Part shown: positions 21,895 to 35,602 of the stretch, piece by piece
Layout: every line of letters begins with the position of its first letter
How positions within the stretch are numbered: position 1 is the stretch's first letter
Source of the DNA: Paramacrobiotus metropolitanus
Lineage: Eukaryota; Tardigrada; Eutardigrada; Parachela; Macrobiotidae
Length of the DNA: 64,000 bases
Direction: 5' to 3'
Assembly: GCF_019649055.1 (NCBI RefSeq)
Contig: NW_026570266.1
Span: forward strand, 806,001 to 870,000
Position numbers and translations under genes: made by a program
The notes under the pieces: model-generated
What the model was told of the DNA's origin: nothing
What the model saw: only the letters and a program-made list of their open reading frames with translations
The model's database searches: none

Positions 21895-24800
21895 TTCAGA
21901 TAACGGCGTGAGTGTTTAAGCTGGGCGATAAAAGGTTATACTGTAGAATACCGGGCATATGTACAGCCAATTCTGCCTATCAGATGTCGTAAGACGCATA
22001 CAGAAAAGTAGATTTTTCCAATTTCATCACCCACTTTCCAAATTCCCTGTCCCAATTTTATTTGACAAGGTAAAATGAATGTATTTCCATCTACGAAAAA
22101 GTGTACTTTTACAGTACAATATACCGCTGCAAATTTGTCATTTAAAGAAGTGTAGATGTAAAGTTATAACTATGCTGGTGTGCGCGTAGACTGAATTCTA
22201 GCATAGAAAGTTATTCTGGATCGCACTTCCGTTCATTGTTAAAGTATGGGTAACTGATAAAGAGTAATGTCTGGTCGTTCTGCACTTGAGCAGCACGAGC
22301 GCCGGAGCGAATGGAATAACAGCGATGCTTCCAATCGATACCGCCTCTTGTGGTGCTCGATGCAATCCGCATCACGCAAGTGATCGTACGTGAACTAGAA
22401 AGAAGTAGTACTGACCATGAGCACATAATTATTATATTATAGCATATTAGATTGCAATGTAATCACCAAATTATTAGGTTGGCCAGGAATGCTGAAGCTG
22501 TTCATTTCTGAACCCTTTAGGTTAGTTTGATTACGGCACAATATGTCCGCGGTTAAAGCCATTAGATAAGTTGAGCTAATGAAGTACAGTTTTCCGTCGG
22601 CTGCACACAGATGCAGACTTAACACTATGAAAAAAGAAGACTAGTCTTCGCATAGGAATAGTGTAAGTTTTGTTTTATGTTTATGGAAATTTGTAACCAA
22701 AATGTTACGCGCCTTTGATTCGCCCATTTTAGGGGAGTGGGTTAGGATTTTCCGGAGAGCAAAACCCTGCAGAGTGCACTGAGTTATGCATACATAAAGA
22801 TACTGTATACGTTATAATACAAAGACTGTAAGTATATACGGCTTGTTTTTGAACGGTTAATACCTTATAAGAGGATCGTTTAGCATTGCTGGCAGTGTAA
22901 CTGTGCAACCATCCACAGTTTTTAGTTTAGTTATTTAAGTAAGCCGCTGACCGCTGGTTGTGTTCCAGACAATATCGACTGAAACGCTAGCTTTGAGTGC
23001 AATCGACTCATTTTGCTGAATCTCTCAAGCATGGAGTTCGTAAGGATATTAGCAATTACATTTAACGCAAAAGCCCTATATACATGCACAAAGATACAGG
23101 ATCAGAAATTCAGCAAATTTTCTAATTTAGAATATGCCTTTTAAATTGAAACCGGTCAAGGCAAAATTCTAATTACCGGTTCCCGAGCACCAGAGAAACT
23201 TTAGGCGGCGGTTATGGAGTAAAACGTACAAAATCGATTTTGCATTCTTATCACTTACTCAAAGTGAACTTATAAAGTTTCATAAGCGTGTTTCCGCATG
23301 TACTGAAATCTCTTGACAGCAACAAAAGTTGTCACAGAAAGCAGTTTGTTCTCCTAAATTTTTGAAGTTGGTTTGGTTTAAACAATAACTGATCGAGACG
23401 CAAGAGCTGGAGTTATCTTGCAAGTCCGAAGGAAACAACCAGCCGTCAGAAACTGCATTAAACCGTCGCCTGTTTGCGGTTGCATCAGTTACAGTGCGGC
23501 TGTTAACGGGTTTTTCCAAATTTTTCAATTTTTTTGGTTCAATGAGTGAAATTTTTCAATTTTGGTTCAATCCACACAAGTGGCTAATTTCATGGAGGAA
23601 ATGAGTGTTAGAATGAGCAGATTCTCATTCCAGCAGCACGCTGCTGGAATAAAAATGATCAAAAATTCGTAACTTTGTTATTTTTCGTGCTAAATTTTTT
23701 TATGGGCTTAAAAAATATAAAATAATGCATACTATTAATCAGAATAACTGATTCTCTGGCTTCGTCTCAAGCTTTGGCTTTGAGAGCATACGCGCTTAGC
23801 ATAGCTGCCTGTTTGAAACCTCGAATGAGTCTTCCATAGACAGTAATGTTAACAGCAAAGGCACTCAGGAAATTACCCGAAAATAAAAACGAAAAATCAG
23901 TTGTTTTGCCTAATGGTATGCGTTATTTTGTATTTTTTAAGCTTATACAAAAGAATTTAACACGAAAATTAACAAAGTTGCGATTTTGATTCCAGATTTT
24001 GATTCCAGCAGCGTGCTGTATGGGCCACCACACGCGTACTTCAGCTACGTTGCTGCTAGACAGCTGGCAAAACTTTGCCAGCAGTATGGCAAACAAAATC
24101 GACAATAAATTCAAGAAATAATAATGGACTGCTCTGTAAATAGTATGCTCTCGTCGTACGTTGTATAGTACTTAACCATCCTCCAAAATTGTTGCAATCA
24201 GGTGCGTGTCGCAATTTGGTAACAGACTCCCGTACACGTTCAGAAACAAGCCGTATATAGACTATAGAAAGTCTCATGTATTCTCGATATATACCACAGC
24301 CGACGGAACTATTTCCGCGAGGAAATGCCACGAAGTGTTTTTTTTGTAGATATGCGAATTATTATTACGAAGTCTATATATGCGGCCACTATTATCGGAT
24401 AGAGCCAATGTTTCTGTAATCAGCCACTGATTATACAGTCTGATCGATATTCTGTTGGTGTCGGTGCTACTGGATTGAAATTTTGGCATAGAGAAATAGG
24501 GACTGCAATTTCTGCCGCTGCATAGTATACAGCGGAATTAAGCACGACTCCCGATATCACAGAGTATTACCGCTGGACACAGGAGAAATAAGGAAGGCTG
24601 CCGATCGATACTGCACCAGCATGTGCACGTGCTGATGCGTCGGTGTCATCGATTTAACGGCGTAAGTCGTCATGTGTGGTCATTGGATTCTGGGTTAAAC
24701 CCTATTCCTATACGTATAATATATATTATGGTTGCTGCGCGGGCCGTCCCTGTACTTGTACGTACTTAGAACAGTACAGATACTACCGAGGCACCGACTG

Positions 24801-25486
24801 CGCACTTTTATGCGCAACTGGGTTATGGGCACTTTTCTATGCGGCATTTTCTATGCTTAATTCTAGACGAAATTACGATGGTCAGTTTGGTGTGTGACAT
24901 TTTAAATCTTTTAAATTTGGCAACAGTCATCGCGAAGAACAATAAGAAAAGCATGCCTGAGACACTTGTGAGAAACACGAAGCATCTCATTTTCGAGTAG
25001 CAAGAAATGGGACACTACTTTAAAATGATTTGAATTTAGATGTTAAAAGAACAACCGACGTTTTCATTACTTCGTTTCAAAAATATGACGAACACGATGT
25101 TATTAATATGACGTTTGTTGCTCCAGAGTTTAATGTGACTTTTTTATTGTAATAAATATTTACATTAATTGATGTTAGAACACAGACACACGTGCAAGCA
25201 GAAATAGCTATATGCACAGCATCTCTTCGGAAGTAACGTCTTTCATCGTCATAAAAAGCGATAAGATCGGGTCTTCCCAATGTTCACAGGAAATGAAATA
25301 CACCTCACGGAGTAATAATAGCATTGCATTAGCAAAAGGAGTATGTTTTAGGAATATACGGAACAAAGCTTTTGCGTTTCAGTTAGAGTGACATTAAAAT
25401 TTATTTTTAATTTGAGTGTTCTTCGAAATCAGAGTCTGTATCAGATTCAGATTTGGAGTCCGTATCAGATGGATGATATGCTGTAT
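21895..25486. other. Intergenic; 5' flank of copy C and an orphan family flank
   Basis: About 22180-22420 is copy C's upstream module (CTAGCATAGAAAGTTATT...). A second, orphan copy of the module lies at about 24465-24680 (TTGGCATAGAGAAATAGGG, GGACACAGGAGAAATA, CGATCGATACTGC, ATCGATTTAACGGCG) with no family exon next to it, probably a relic of a deleted unit. A near-perfect palindrome is at 23627-23650. No gene is seen. Confidence 0.5.
23627..23650. repeat. 24-bp palindrome
   Basis: ATTCCAGCAGC, two spacer bases, then GCTGCTGGAAT: an 11-bp perfect inverted repeat. The half-site ATTCCAGCAGC recurs at about 24001-24011, followed by GTGCTG, so it may be the tip of a degraded inverted-repeat element. 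Confidence 0.7.
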
Positions 25487-28400
25487 CTAAGCTAGAGCTT
25501 GAGGGCGAGCTTTCGGGCGTAGGCATTTTCGGAACGGCACCAACAAGGCGAGTGTTTGTATGAGCAGATACTTCGGAGGCAACCTGATAGCAACATCTTT
25601 CTTGGCTTCATTCAAATATTCTGGCTTTTTCTTCTGCAACCTACACAATAATTTTATAACATGGTCAGTATTAGATTTTGAGCACATCATACATCCTTCG
25701 CACTCACAGTTCATAGCACAGCGGCACAAACGGCCAGGCATATGCTTTCCCTTTCAAGTCCTCCTCCTCCAGAAAATCCAGCCAGGTTAAGATGGCTCTA
25801 ATCTTGTAATCCGGAAGTGCAGGACAAAATTTTTCTAATTCTGATTGGAAGGATTCGGCCAAGGTGACTGCTGTTGATCTCTCAAAGCTGTACTGCCAGT
25901 GAGGAAGTACAACACAGAATGGCTCTTCACAGCAAGCCATGGGGTATTCCCAGCGCGGGGGGTAGAAAACTTGAAAGCGATGGCGAGGAGACTTAAAGGG
26001 TATTGACGCGAAACAAATTGAGAGATTGCTTTGAAAGCAGCAGTTCTTCAACAGTATGTGACGGGTCACGCTGCTGTAAGGCGCCGACTCAAACGTTTCT
26101 CGGAAGGTGGCAGAAGCGCCAACTAAATGCAACCTATTCCAAAGGCCAGGAAATTCTAGAAATTCGTGGAACATCAGCATGGAATTGTCAGCGATGGTCA
26201 ACCAGTCGAGTTTCACGCGGAAAAAGTGCAGAAAAATCACCAGATGATGCAGACATTTCTCCCAGTTACCAATGAGGTAAATGGTTTTGATGTTGGCTGT
26301 TACCGTGCTGCACAGCATCTGCATTACAGTAGCGGGGTGTTCGCTGAAGTCCGCAAACTGCTGCAGAGAAAACATTTTTAAAGTGTCCAGGACATCCATA
26401 GAGTTACGTGGTAGGATCAGACATTGTTGGATCGTTGCAGAACATAGTAAGTGAAGGAACCATTTGCATGTCCTAAGAGCAAAGGAATCTGGATTGAGTA
26501 CCACAATATCACTACGATAAAACTGTAGCAGAACATCAGCGCCTGACTGCAGCCTCTCAAACACGCCACCTATCTGTCAAATTATAGGCAAACTGCTTGT
26601 TACCCTCGTTACGTGTTACCCTCCAGTGGCGCCACATATATCACGCAGTGTAATGCACTGTCACATCGTTGTGACCTTTGTGGTCCGCATTAGAGATATG
26701 GCAGTTTTAGAGCCAACATGCCCTTGGTTTTTCTGATGACAGTATTATTGAGGTTGTTTTGTCCGCTTTCAGTATGGAGTTACGGAATAAACATATTGTT
26801 ACTACTACCTCAAGACATGAAATAGCCCTCATACTGACTTGTTATCTTAGCTCACAGCAACAAGTTGCAACCAACATCCGATCCCAGACAAGCGAGACTG
26901 GATTAAAAAACTCTGTAAAAATGAATTCACCAAATCGTACCTGCGAATCTGATGTTGATCAAAGACATTCAAATAGGAAAATACAGCCAGATGTAACTCC
27001 GCAAACAAGCCGCTAAGGCGTAATTCACTTGGATTGTGTAGGGCTGCAAAGAAATCATACATCATTGGAATGTACTGAAAAATGTGAAGACATTATTTTT
27101 ATATGCAATGAAAATTTCCTACAAAGTACACGTATGGTTACGAGTATTCTTGTATCCTTTGACGTTGCACTTTTTTTCTTGCTCAGTTGCAACGCTCCAT
27201 TTTGTTCCTGTGGAACTGTACAGGTACTCCATAGAATACCTGAGTTGGGACAAAGCTTTTTCCAGCATGCCACAGCAAGTATAGAATATGCGAGTTGGGA
27301 CATCGCTTTTTTTAAACCGCTAAAGCGACAGCTACACGGATTTGAGAAATCCAAGAAACAACAGGTTATCATGCTATGTGAAGCATGAAACAAGATACAG
27401 GAACTGTTTAACAATGGTACCCACGATTTCTATGTACGCATTCTTAAGCGATGTAATGAACTTTTCAAAATGCTTCAAAAACTCTGTCGACTTCTTTATC
27501 AAATACTATCTGGGGGTTATTTGGCCTGCCTTGGTATTACTTCTTCACCTTTGGTATCCTAATAAAACCATCGCAATGATCGCAATGATTAACTGCGCGA
27601 AAGACGGTCTGGATCTGCCCCAGCGTAGGAGCCTTTACCATGCTTGTGTGCAGCCACACTTCGACTACGGGTCGGATACGTGGTCACCGGCATCTTTGGC
27701 TTTGCGCGGCAAACTGGCAAAAGCACAGCGGAAAGCACTGCGGGCGATTTCTGATTACAAGGAGCGGGTAACCCCCGAGCTGTACCAGAAACTGCGCATC
27801 CTGCCGGTGTACGGCCGTTGGAAGCAGTCCGAGGCAGTATGGTTGTACAAGATCTACAACCACGAAGCGTACCATCCTCCACAGTACCTGGTCGACATGA
27901 TTGACTTCACGGATGTTACAGCGCGGTATAACCTCCGGAAGCCAAAAAGAATCGAAGCCAAAGCGAAGAAGAAGATCGGGGAAGGCACGTTGGCCAAGCG
28001 TTTAAGGGACATTTTCGAGCGCATACAAAACGTTAATATGCAGATACTCAGCGTTGATGGTGTTGGTTTTTTCAAATTTGCTCTCCGAATGGTGGATCTG
28101 TCGTAACGGGTTGTCTGCTCTTGATGTAATAATAATAATTATAAATATGTACACGAATTCCGTCGCTATCCCGGTCCTTCAACTTTACCGAAACAGCCAA
28201 AGGTGAATAAGGAAGATAGGTTTGTATTAAAACTAGTTTTCTGAAGTGGTTTTCTGATTTTACATAAAACGAAGCTTAAACGTTTGAAGTTTGAGATTTA
28301 GAACAGCACAGCCAAGCGCTTTACTACCATATACTCTGTACAAGAATATGCGTTACGGCCGTCTATAGTGCAACCTTCAACTAACCTTCCATGCCCGAAG

Positions 28401-29218
28401 TTACGCTCACGAGCTTTTCCAAAATTCTAGCCACCACCTGCGTGGCTCGCGTGGTAAGAAAGGTTCTGAATCGCCTAATTGCATAGGCCGAATTATTGAT
28501 AACGTATCTATCGGAGGGAGTTCTGCCGCGCCCTTTCGCGACTAACACGGCAACACACTCATCCTCATTCCTCAACCCCGAGAAACATTATATCTTTCGC
28601 AACACCACGCGAACATCTCCACATAAATTGACTGCGAAAATGTGGCATGTCCTTTATGCGCTCCAGTACAACAGCAATATCGGGAAAATTCCTTTCGAAC
28701 TCGCAGAAAGGGATTAGCACGCGACGGAAGGACTCTTTGGTCACGGGAGGTCCCAGCGGTCCCGCCCGACGAGCACGCTTCAGGGCGGCATCATTCCCGT
28801 CCAACACACGGTAACTTCTGATCGTGTCATCTGGCAGCATAACCTCGACATTCAAGAGCGTAAAATTATCATAGCAAAAGACTTCAGCGGAACATACGGG
28901 CTGCCATGATTCCGGATCATTCTCATCGAGACTGACCAGGATATCTAGTCCATTGGCAATTTCGGTGTGTTGGATGCTGAAACGTGGACCTGCCCATACG
29001 CCCACCCTGCGCAGCTTTTTCATAGGCACTAGTCGCAGTTGCTGCTGTCTGCAGCCGATGCGCACCCAACAATGATCGTTTTCCACCCCACAAACGTACC
29101 CACGGTACACGGTCCTGTCGCCGCCCTCAGTGTCGTCCACAATGTCCACAACAAAGCGGCTACAAACATTCGTTAACAGCGGAGTTGTGCTTATTCGGGC
29201 GAATAATAAATTTTCCAT
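25487..29218 (-). pseudogene. F-box-family copy D, 7-nt frameshift, LINE in intron 1
   Basis: Exons are 29218-28386, 27043-26941, 26472-25708 and 25640-25487. Exons 2-4 are open: F-box AELHLAVFSYLNVFDQHQIRR|TCKWFLHLL, then the family C-terminal part ending PFVPLCYEL and a tail with RLPPKYLLIQTLALLVP. Exon 1 is 833 nt, seven more than a multiple fitting the phase. The extra GAATGAG lies after FLGVE at about 28570, so the frame stops at TGA there and resumes in family sequence (DECVAVLVAKGRG) in the next frame. Removing seven bases restores the phase exactly. Intron 1 (1.34 kb) carries a LINE 3' fragment in the opposite orientation. Only the frameshift speaks against function; a polymorphism or assembly error is possible. 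Confidence 0.75.
27540..28106 (+). mobile_element. 5'-truncated non-LTR retrotransposon (3' end of reverse transcriptase)
   Basis: The open frame reads LPQRRSLYHACVQPHFDYGS, WSPASLALRGKLAKAQRKAL and on to a TAA at 28104-28106. This is the thumb/C-terminal region of Jockey/CR1-type reverse transcriptases, where a Y..CVxPHxDY..xxW motif is followed by LxKxQxxALR. The catalytic FADD region is missing, as expected from 5' truncation during target-primed integration. It lies antisense in intron 1 of F-box-family copy D. An AT-rich TAATAATAATTATAAATA tail follows at about 28127. The left boundary is approximate. Confidence 0.75.
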
Positions 29219-31463
29219 GATGGACACCGGATCCGCTTTGCAATTCAGTCCGATTTTTAACAAAATCTTTTTGCTTGATCCCAATCAGGATATGGAAATA
29301 TCGTTGTTTCCGGAGGGATGTACATTGTCATTGCTTTTGCAGATGGTCCTAAATATCTGTTGGTGGCCGCCTGCGCTTTTGGACTGGAATTTGGCTCAGA
29401 GGAATATACTCCTTTTGCTGTGCTTTTACTCGTATTTGTGGTTAACGTGAGCCATGTGAGTAAAGTCAGTGGCATTGATAGACCGAAAGGACAAAACGTA
29501 TAGGACTGAGGTGTAGTGTTGCTGCAGAATGCAATCGATTTATCACGTATGATTGCATCGATTCAATTCGACTGCATGCCGTCGTTTGGACCATAAAATT
29601 CACAGTAGTGCACAGCATCTGTACACATATATTATATGTATATATAAAATGGGCTTATTTCACCAGTCTCAGTACTGTACTTGCTATGGTCATCCGGCTA
29701 GAGTGTGGCGCTGCGGCAGTACATGCGTTTAAATCAGACGCGGTACATTAGCACCATGATTGTTTAGCCACAACGTAAAACTCCAGTCGGTTAATAACAG
29801 CCAGTGAAATGTTGTTTCATTAAGCATTCAGTGTCAATTGAGCGTTACCCTTTGTGTACAAATTATGGTTTTGCAGGATGCCACTAGATAGCGATTTTTC
29901 AATAAGGGGACCGCTAGCAGTATAGTGTTTTTGGGAAAACGGGAATAGCTCAAAAACAGTGACCGGATGTGAGTTTTTGTAGTGTATACTGAATAGTGCA
30001 CGTAAACGTACGTACAGGTGCAGCGATGTATATTCTCGTGAATGTGATTATTGTCGGATGTCCATTGTGGCCTAGCAACAGGTAATGGTAGTACCGGCGT
30101 TGCTATGTTATGTCGATTTAGTTGCTTGTTTGCTGCTTTCCCGAGCGGACGTAATAAAAGATTATGCCGTGCGTCACATATATTACAGTTTTGCTTGACA
30201 TGTTTTGTTTTGTTTTTTGCTCGTATTGCTTAACATCGTCGAAAAAAAGCGCATCTGGGTCAGCTTACGCGCATTCCAGATGCCATTCAGTTTAAGCTTA
30301 CTTTTGAACTGCAGTTTTTTTACCACATTAATTTTAGTGTAGTTTTGAAGTTTGCGCAGTTTTGTACGCATAGTTTAAATGTATGGGATGCTTCCATAAT
30401 TGTATAAACAATAAATTGCAGCGACAATAGCCGCCAGCAGCATGGTTGCTGTTCGACGTTTTCTGTCAGTATAAGCTAAACGACACTCTGTTTGACCACT
30501 TTTGCACGATCAAAACACATTTTACGAAAATCCGAACTCACATGCAGCCTGTCTGACTTACACAATGTCTGCACTTGGCAGTGACATTTTCGAAGGTGCG
30601 GCAATGATTTTACAGAAAGTTAACTGTGAAATATTTCTGCACTCACTGCCATGAAATTGATGGCAGCCTACCAATATCTCATAACCACTTTAACAACCCG
30701 CCAATCACAACGGCTTGGCAGATGGCAAAGCCGTCTCGTGCGACCTTGAAACGCTATGATTGTGGAGTGATCTAATTATTTAAACATTATACAGTATCGC
30801 TACAGGAACGTGAAAATATGTGTCACCATTTTTGCAAGTGTACAACATGTGGTGTTATTGATATTACAGACAACTTTGAAGCACTGTAGCGACTCTGTAA
30901 AAGTGTTACAATAATATCGACATTGAACTGCTCTGCACTATCAGACGACTACCTAGTAGGCTAGTATCTATCTGTAGTATGGGCGCTGTAAATGTGTTTC
31001 GCGTTAACTGATTAATTTGTAGAATACGAGCAAGGGGACATTAAAACGCTACAGTTTCCGAGATGATAGAATTTATGACCTTTCTACCTGTTACTGCAGC
31101 AGACAACCGGGAATCCGGTGAGTTTACGTATTTCACTATAGGAATTTACTTTGTAACTTTAATTCCACACAAAAGTCTACGGATCTTACGTTGCCTTCAG
31201 CCAGTTACCAGTATATCTGTTTTTAAACCAGTAATAACATCAATTACCTGCACCTGCACATAAATTATCCATAATTCACGAAAAGCCCAGAAGCGGATTC
31301 GATTACAAATCGGCCCTACCCTAATATTTTGTTGAATTAACTCGATCGCCAACACTGTCTACAAAAACTGCTGCATAATTCCTTCAACTTCTTGTCGCAG
31401 CAGGGGAAGCCACATTTGTCTTAGCCGGCTGTACTGCACTAAAGTCTGCAATCTTAAGCAGCG
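29219..31463. other. Intergenic; 5' flank of copy D, no gene
   Basis: About 29375-29560 carries a diverged family upstream module (TTTGGCTCAGAGGAATATAC). At about 30719-30740 GCAAAGCCGTCTCGTGCGAC is the inverse of 4838-4857. Other short open frames have no support. Confidence 0.5.
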
Positions 31464-34400
31464 ATGCCGGACCTAAGTCCGACGATCAACAATGTCTCAC
31501 TGGCTCTCTATGGAGGCGCGACGTCGATGGTGGAATCGGGAAATTTCTTAGTGTCACCCATCAGCATTCTGTACGCTATGGTGTTGGTCTATCTTGGAGC
31601 ACGCGGTCCCACCCGGGATAATTTATATGATGCGCTGGATTTCAAGGAATTCTCCAAATCGGGAGCGGATGCGGACGTGGTCGGGGCGTTTGGGCAGTTG
31701 ATGAGCGACTTGAAAGTGAAGGCGGCATTAGCAACTCCCGTGAACACCAAAGGAAAAAATAAGACATCTGCCAGCTCGAAGGCTCCGAAACTAAAGGATG
31801 ATGCCTTCCAGTTAGCACTGGCCAATGGGGTAATCAATGCATTGCGTACAGTAAACTTTCAATTACTCTCACTCTCATAATACTTCCAGTTTATTTGTAG
31901 TGACAGCAGTAAACTTCAGTTTTCAAAATGTACGAGAAATATGTAATTATAAATATCCTATTTTTTTATTATAAAACTAGTGGACCCCGCGCAAATTGCG
32001 CGGAGTAAATTGGCATTTAGCAGCCGCGCAAATTAATTATTTACTTGACCACTCCGTTCACCACTTTTCATTGCCTTTCACTCGGTACTGCATCTGTACA
32101 CAAACTTTTGGTACTACTTTTCCCTACGTTCATTACTTTTAATGGCTCGTCCAAGTCGAATATTTCCCTTCGTTTGATATATGCATTTGCTTTCACCACA
32201 CTGGCTTGTTTTTAAAATTTTTTTGTACTATACCTTTACTTTCATTTTTTTAAATAAAATTATACAAACAATAGTAAGTACATGTGTCGTAAATATTCGG
32301 AAAATGACTTTAATTAGTTGCAGCAAAGTACCAATTATGAATTATCTTGTCTCCGTAGTGAATTTTTTGACATCTGGAATAATTTCTAAAATTCAGAGGA
32401 ATTTTTAATTTGTGGAATTTAAAGAACATTAATTTCTGGAATTTGCGTATGTTTACAATAACAATACCACGCAATCTTCTCAAATACTGCAAAATTATGG
32501 TGCCGAAAATACACCAAAGTGTCATCCAACGTCGGACCATGAGAGACGGTAAAAGGCGAAAAGGTAGTTCACCGAGTAAGTAGTACGCAGTGTAGCACGG
32601 CGTGAACGTAGTGCGAATGGTAGTGAGCCAAACGAAAGGTAGTAAAAGGTGATAAACGGAGGCCGTCACCTTTACTGTTTAGCTTTTGAATTTTTCACGT
32701 TTCTTTTGGGTTGAAATGCGCAATTCCGGGAACACAAAGCAGATCTAATTTTACGACTTTTGCTGATTTTGGGACTCTTGTGTAAATTTCGATTGTGTAA
32801 ATTTGGGCTTTGGCTATTACTGTACAACGGAAATTACGAACCCCTACGCAGAATGTCTAGGTTGTTGTTCCGCGAGCTCCGCTGGTGTTCCATGCCTGTG
32901 AAGCTATCAATTGGACAACTTAAAGTTTGAAATCCCGAACGCGGTCTATCTCGCACATTTCCAGTCTTTCAAAAACTGAGCATAACAAAACAAAATTTTT
33001 TTCGGTAGTTCCAGTTTCCGGTTCCAGTTTCTGCTTGTAACAATTTCCACAGATTTGCTACATTGTGAAACTATTGCAGTAATTGCACAAACCTCATTAA
33101 CGGGAATAGCTGTGTGTGAAATTTTCAACAGTACGTTTTTCATGACCTGCAGAAATGACAACCGCACATACTTTAAACGTATGCCTATTAATTTGTGAAT
33201 GATTTTACCTTCAAAAATTTAAACGTTATTTAAATTGAAATTAAACGAACCCGATTTGCTGCAAGTTGCAACCGCACTTTTCCTCGCCGTAGTAAACTCA
33301 CCATCAGCAGAGCCCCACAACCTACGCAAGGTGGCGTCTACTTACTTGACTGCGCAGCGTTAACTGGTTTTTGACGTCCCGTAGACTTTGCATGTTAGAG
33401 TTTTGAATTTTTTCTCAAAACGTGTTTTGGTTTTCTGAAATCTGATTGTTTTGTACAAAATTACAAATCTACACATTCAGGGCTATCGAATGGTACCTTG
33501 AGATCTAAGTTTGGTTGAGCATATCTATGACTTAGACCCTGACAGACACAAATTTTGTGCACCTTCTTAATCTTTTATTATAAAGGATATTTTTATTATA
33601 AATTATTTTTGCATAGTAGTGTTTAGTGTATTTAGTTGCATCGTTGTGTTAAAATTTTTTTAAAGGTGATTATTGCTTATAAAATACTGCTAAAGCAATG
33701 ATGATTTAACAGATGCGCTCTATTTTTGGTTTGGCTGCAAATATGTTTTCAATTCTACAAATATGTTTTCAATTCTATCTACGCATCAACCGCTTTAAAC
33801 GAGCCGGCATAGAAAGAAATGTAATTAAGCACGAACATCTTTGCTGTATTAAACCGTCATATAACAGCGCGAATCAGCTCTGGTGTGAAATAGATGTAGG
33901 GTTGAAAACGTTTTAATTTCTGACTACAAAAAGGGCGATGTTTTAGGCTTTCGTCTAAATACTTGCGGTTACGCAACTATTGCATAAGAATATTATGTAC
34001 AGTATGGTAGTGTAAATACAGTACTCTGTATATTAACCGGAATACTGTGCAGCTGTGTGCACTCGCTGTTTTGCAGGTGTTTCTGCGGAAGGGTATGAAC
34101 TTTGATCAGAATTACCTGTCCATGGCCAGCCAGCAACTCAAATCCTCCATTCAGACCGAGGATTACGCGGCTAACCCGGCAGCAGCGGCCAAAGACATTA
34201 ACAAATGGGTCGCCGAGCGGACCGGCGGGGAAATTAAAGATCTGATCCCCGAAGGCGCCTTGGACGTGGACACCCTGGCTGTTTTAGCCAATGCCGTGTA
34301 TTTCAACGCTCAGTGGAATACCGTGTTTCCTCCCGAAGAAGTCGACACGGAAGCTGAGTTTCAGTTACTGGACGGATCTACGACGAAGATGTCCATGATG

Positions 34401-35290
34401 TATGTTGTGGATAAATTTAGATACGTGGAGGATGACCAGCTGGATTTGAAGTACCTGGAAATTCCCTATGCGAACCACGAAGCATCTATGCTGGTGTTCT
34501 TGCCCAATAAGGACACCGGGCTGCGTAGTCTGGAAAAAGCCATAACCGCGGAGGTCTTGCAACGTCTGCAGAGTAAAGCTGAAAAAGGAGCGCTGATGTT
34601 AGTCCAACTTCGGTTGCCGAAATTCAAGCTGGAGAGCAGTTTTGATCTGCTTCAACTGCTGAAAATCATCGGTGTTACAAACATATTTACAGCAGAATGT
34701 GACCTTTCGGGATTGGTGCCCCATAGCCCCGCACATGTTGATGGGGCTTTCCATAAAACCTTCATTGGTAAGGGAATTCTGACCTTAACAAAAAACGGCT
34801 GCTTTATTAAGTAGTATTTCTAGCTGTTAAGTTTATTTAGAATTTGTTCGATGTTAGTAAACAATTCCACGATAAATAGTCAGCAATAATCCCAACTTAA
34901 AACATAATACCCTTTCCGCCGTAACTATAGAATAGTCAATAGTTTATCGAAACAAAACTTGCGAAACCTGTGAATGAACACGGAACCCTTGATTATGCTT
35001 TAAACGATAAGTGGCGTATATACAGTAGAACACTGTCTGTTGCAGTGCGATGTAATAACTGCTTGATACGTGATTTTTCCACATTTTTTTCAGAGGTGGA
35101 TGAGAAAGGAACAAAAGCGGCCGCAGCCAGCGCAGTGATAACCGCCGGTCGCAGCTCTGGGGGGCACACTCCTGATTACCGGAGGTTTTTTGCCGATCAC
35201 CCGTTTCTGTACGCCATTCGTCACAGCCGTACCAAGGCTATCTTGTTTATTGGACGCTTTGAATCTCCAGCCGACTCACCGCAGCCATAA
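31464..35290 (+). CDS. Serpin, 424 aa, three exons, predicted P1 Arg
   Basis: Exons 31464-31850, 34077-34767 and 35094-35290 (donors ACA|gtaaac and ATTG|gtaagg; acceptors ttgcag and tttcag) sum to 1275 nt. Family features in order are [20 protein letters not shown] (helix A/B region), [28 protein letters not shown], a [19 protein letters not shown] strand, [12 protein letters not shown], then the reactive loop [15 protein letters not shown] and the C-terminal [20 protein letters not shown]. The hinge (Gly365 at P15, Thr at P14, four Ala at P12-P9) is of the inhibitory type, and counting from it puts Arg379-Ser380 at P1-P1' (AGRS). That predicts inhibition of trypsin-like serine proteases. No signal peptide is present at this ATG, so it is either intracellular (clade B-like) or lacks an upstream exon. 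A Lys/Ser-rich insert lies at about residues 90-112. Intron 1 is 2.2 kb. Confidence 0.9.
31851..34076. other. Serpin intron 1: repeat-derived sequence
   Basis: No exon is seen. Near the start is CCGCGCAAATTGCGCGG (about 31987-32003), a 17-bp perfect palindrome with GGACC before it, of the kind found at ends of short transposable elements. Imperfect inverted similarity between about 32045-32110 and 32575-32655 (TTCACCACTTTTCATTGCCTTTC-like) suggests a degraded ~600-bp inverted-repeat element. Confidence 0.45.
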
Positions 35291-35602
35291 GTGTCTTCCC
35301 GGCTGTTTGTTGCGCCAGTACAGATAGTGTGATTACATACAAAGAAAAAAGCAGCACAGTTAATGTTTTCCATAAACTTTCCATATGCTCTGACTTTGAT
35401 TGATGGAATCTTTTATTACGATATTTCGGTTATAGATTCTATGTTTTCGCAAAACTACGATACAAAAGTTAACTGGCCATCTGCAATAAATAAGCAAGGA
35501 ACAATTATTAAGAGCCGTTAATCGAAATTCAATATTTTCTAAGGAATGTACAAAGGCTCATTTAGACATTTGAATTGTTACAGCTTGACAGTTTTCAGAC
35601 GT

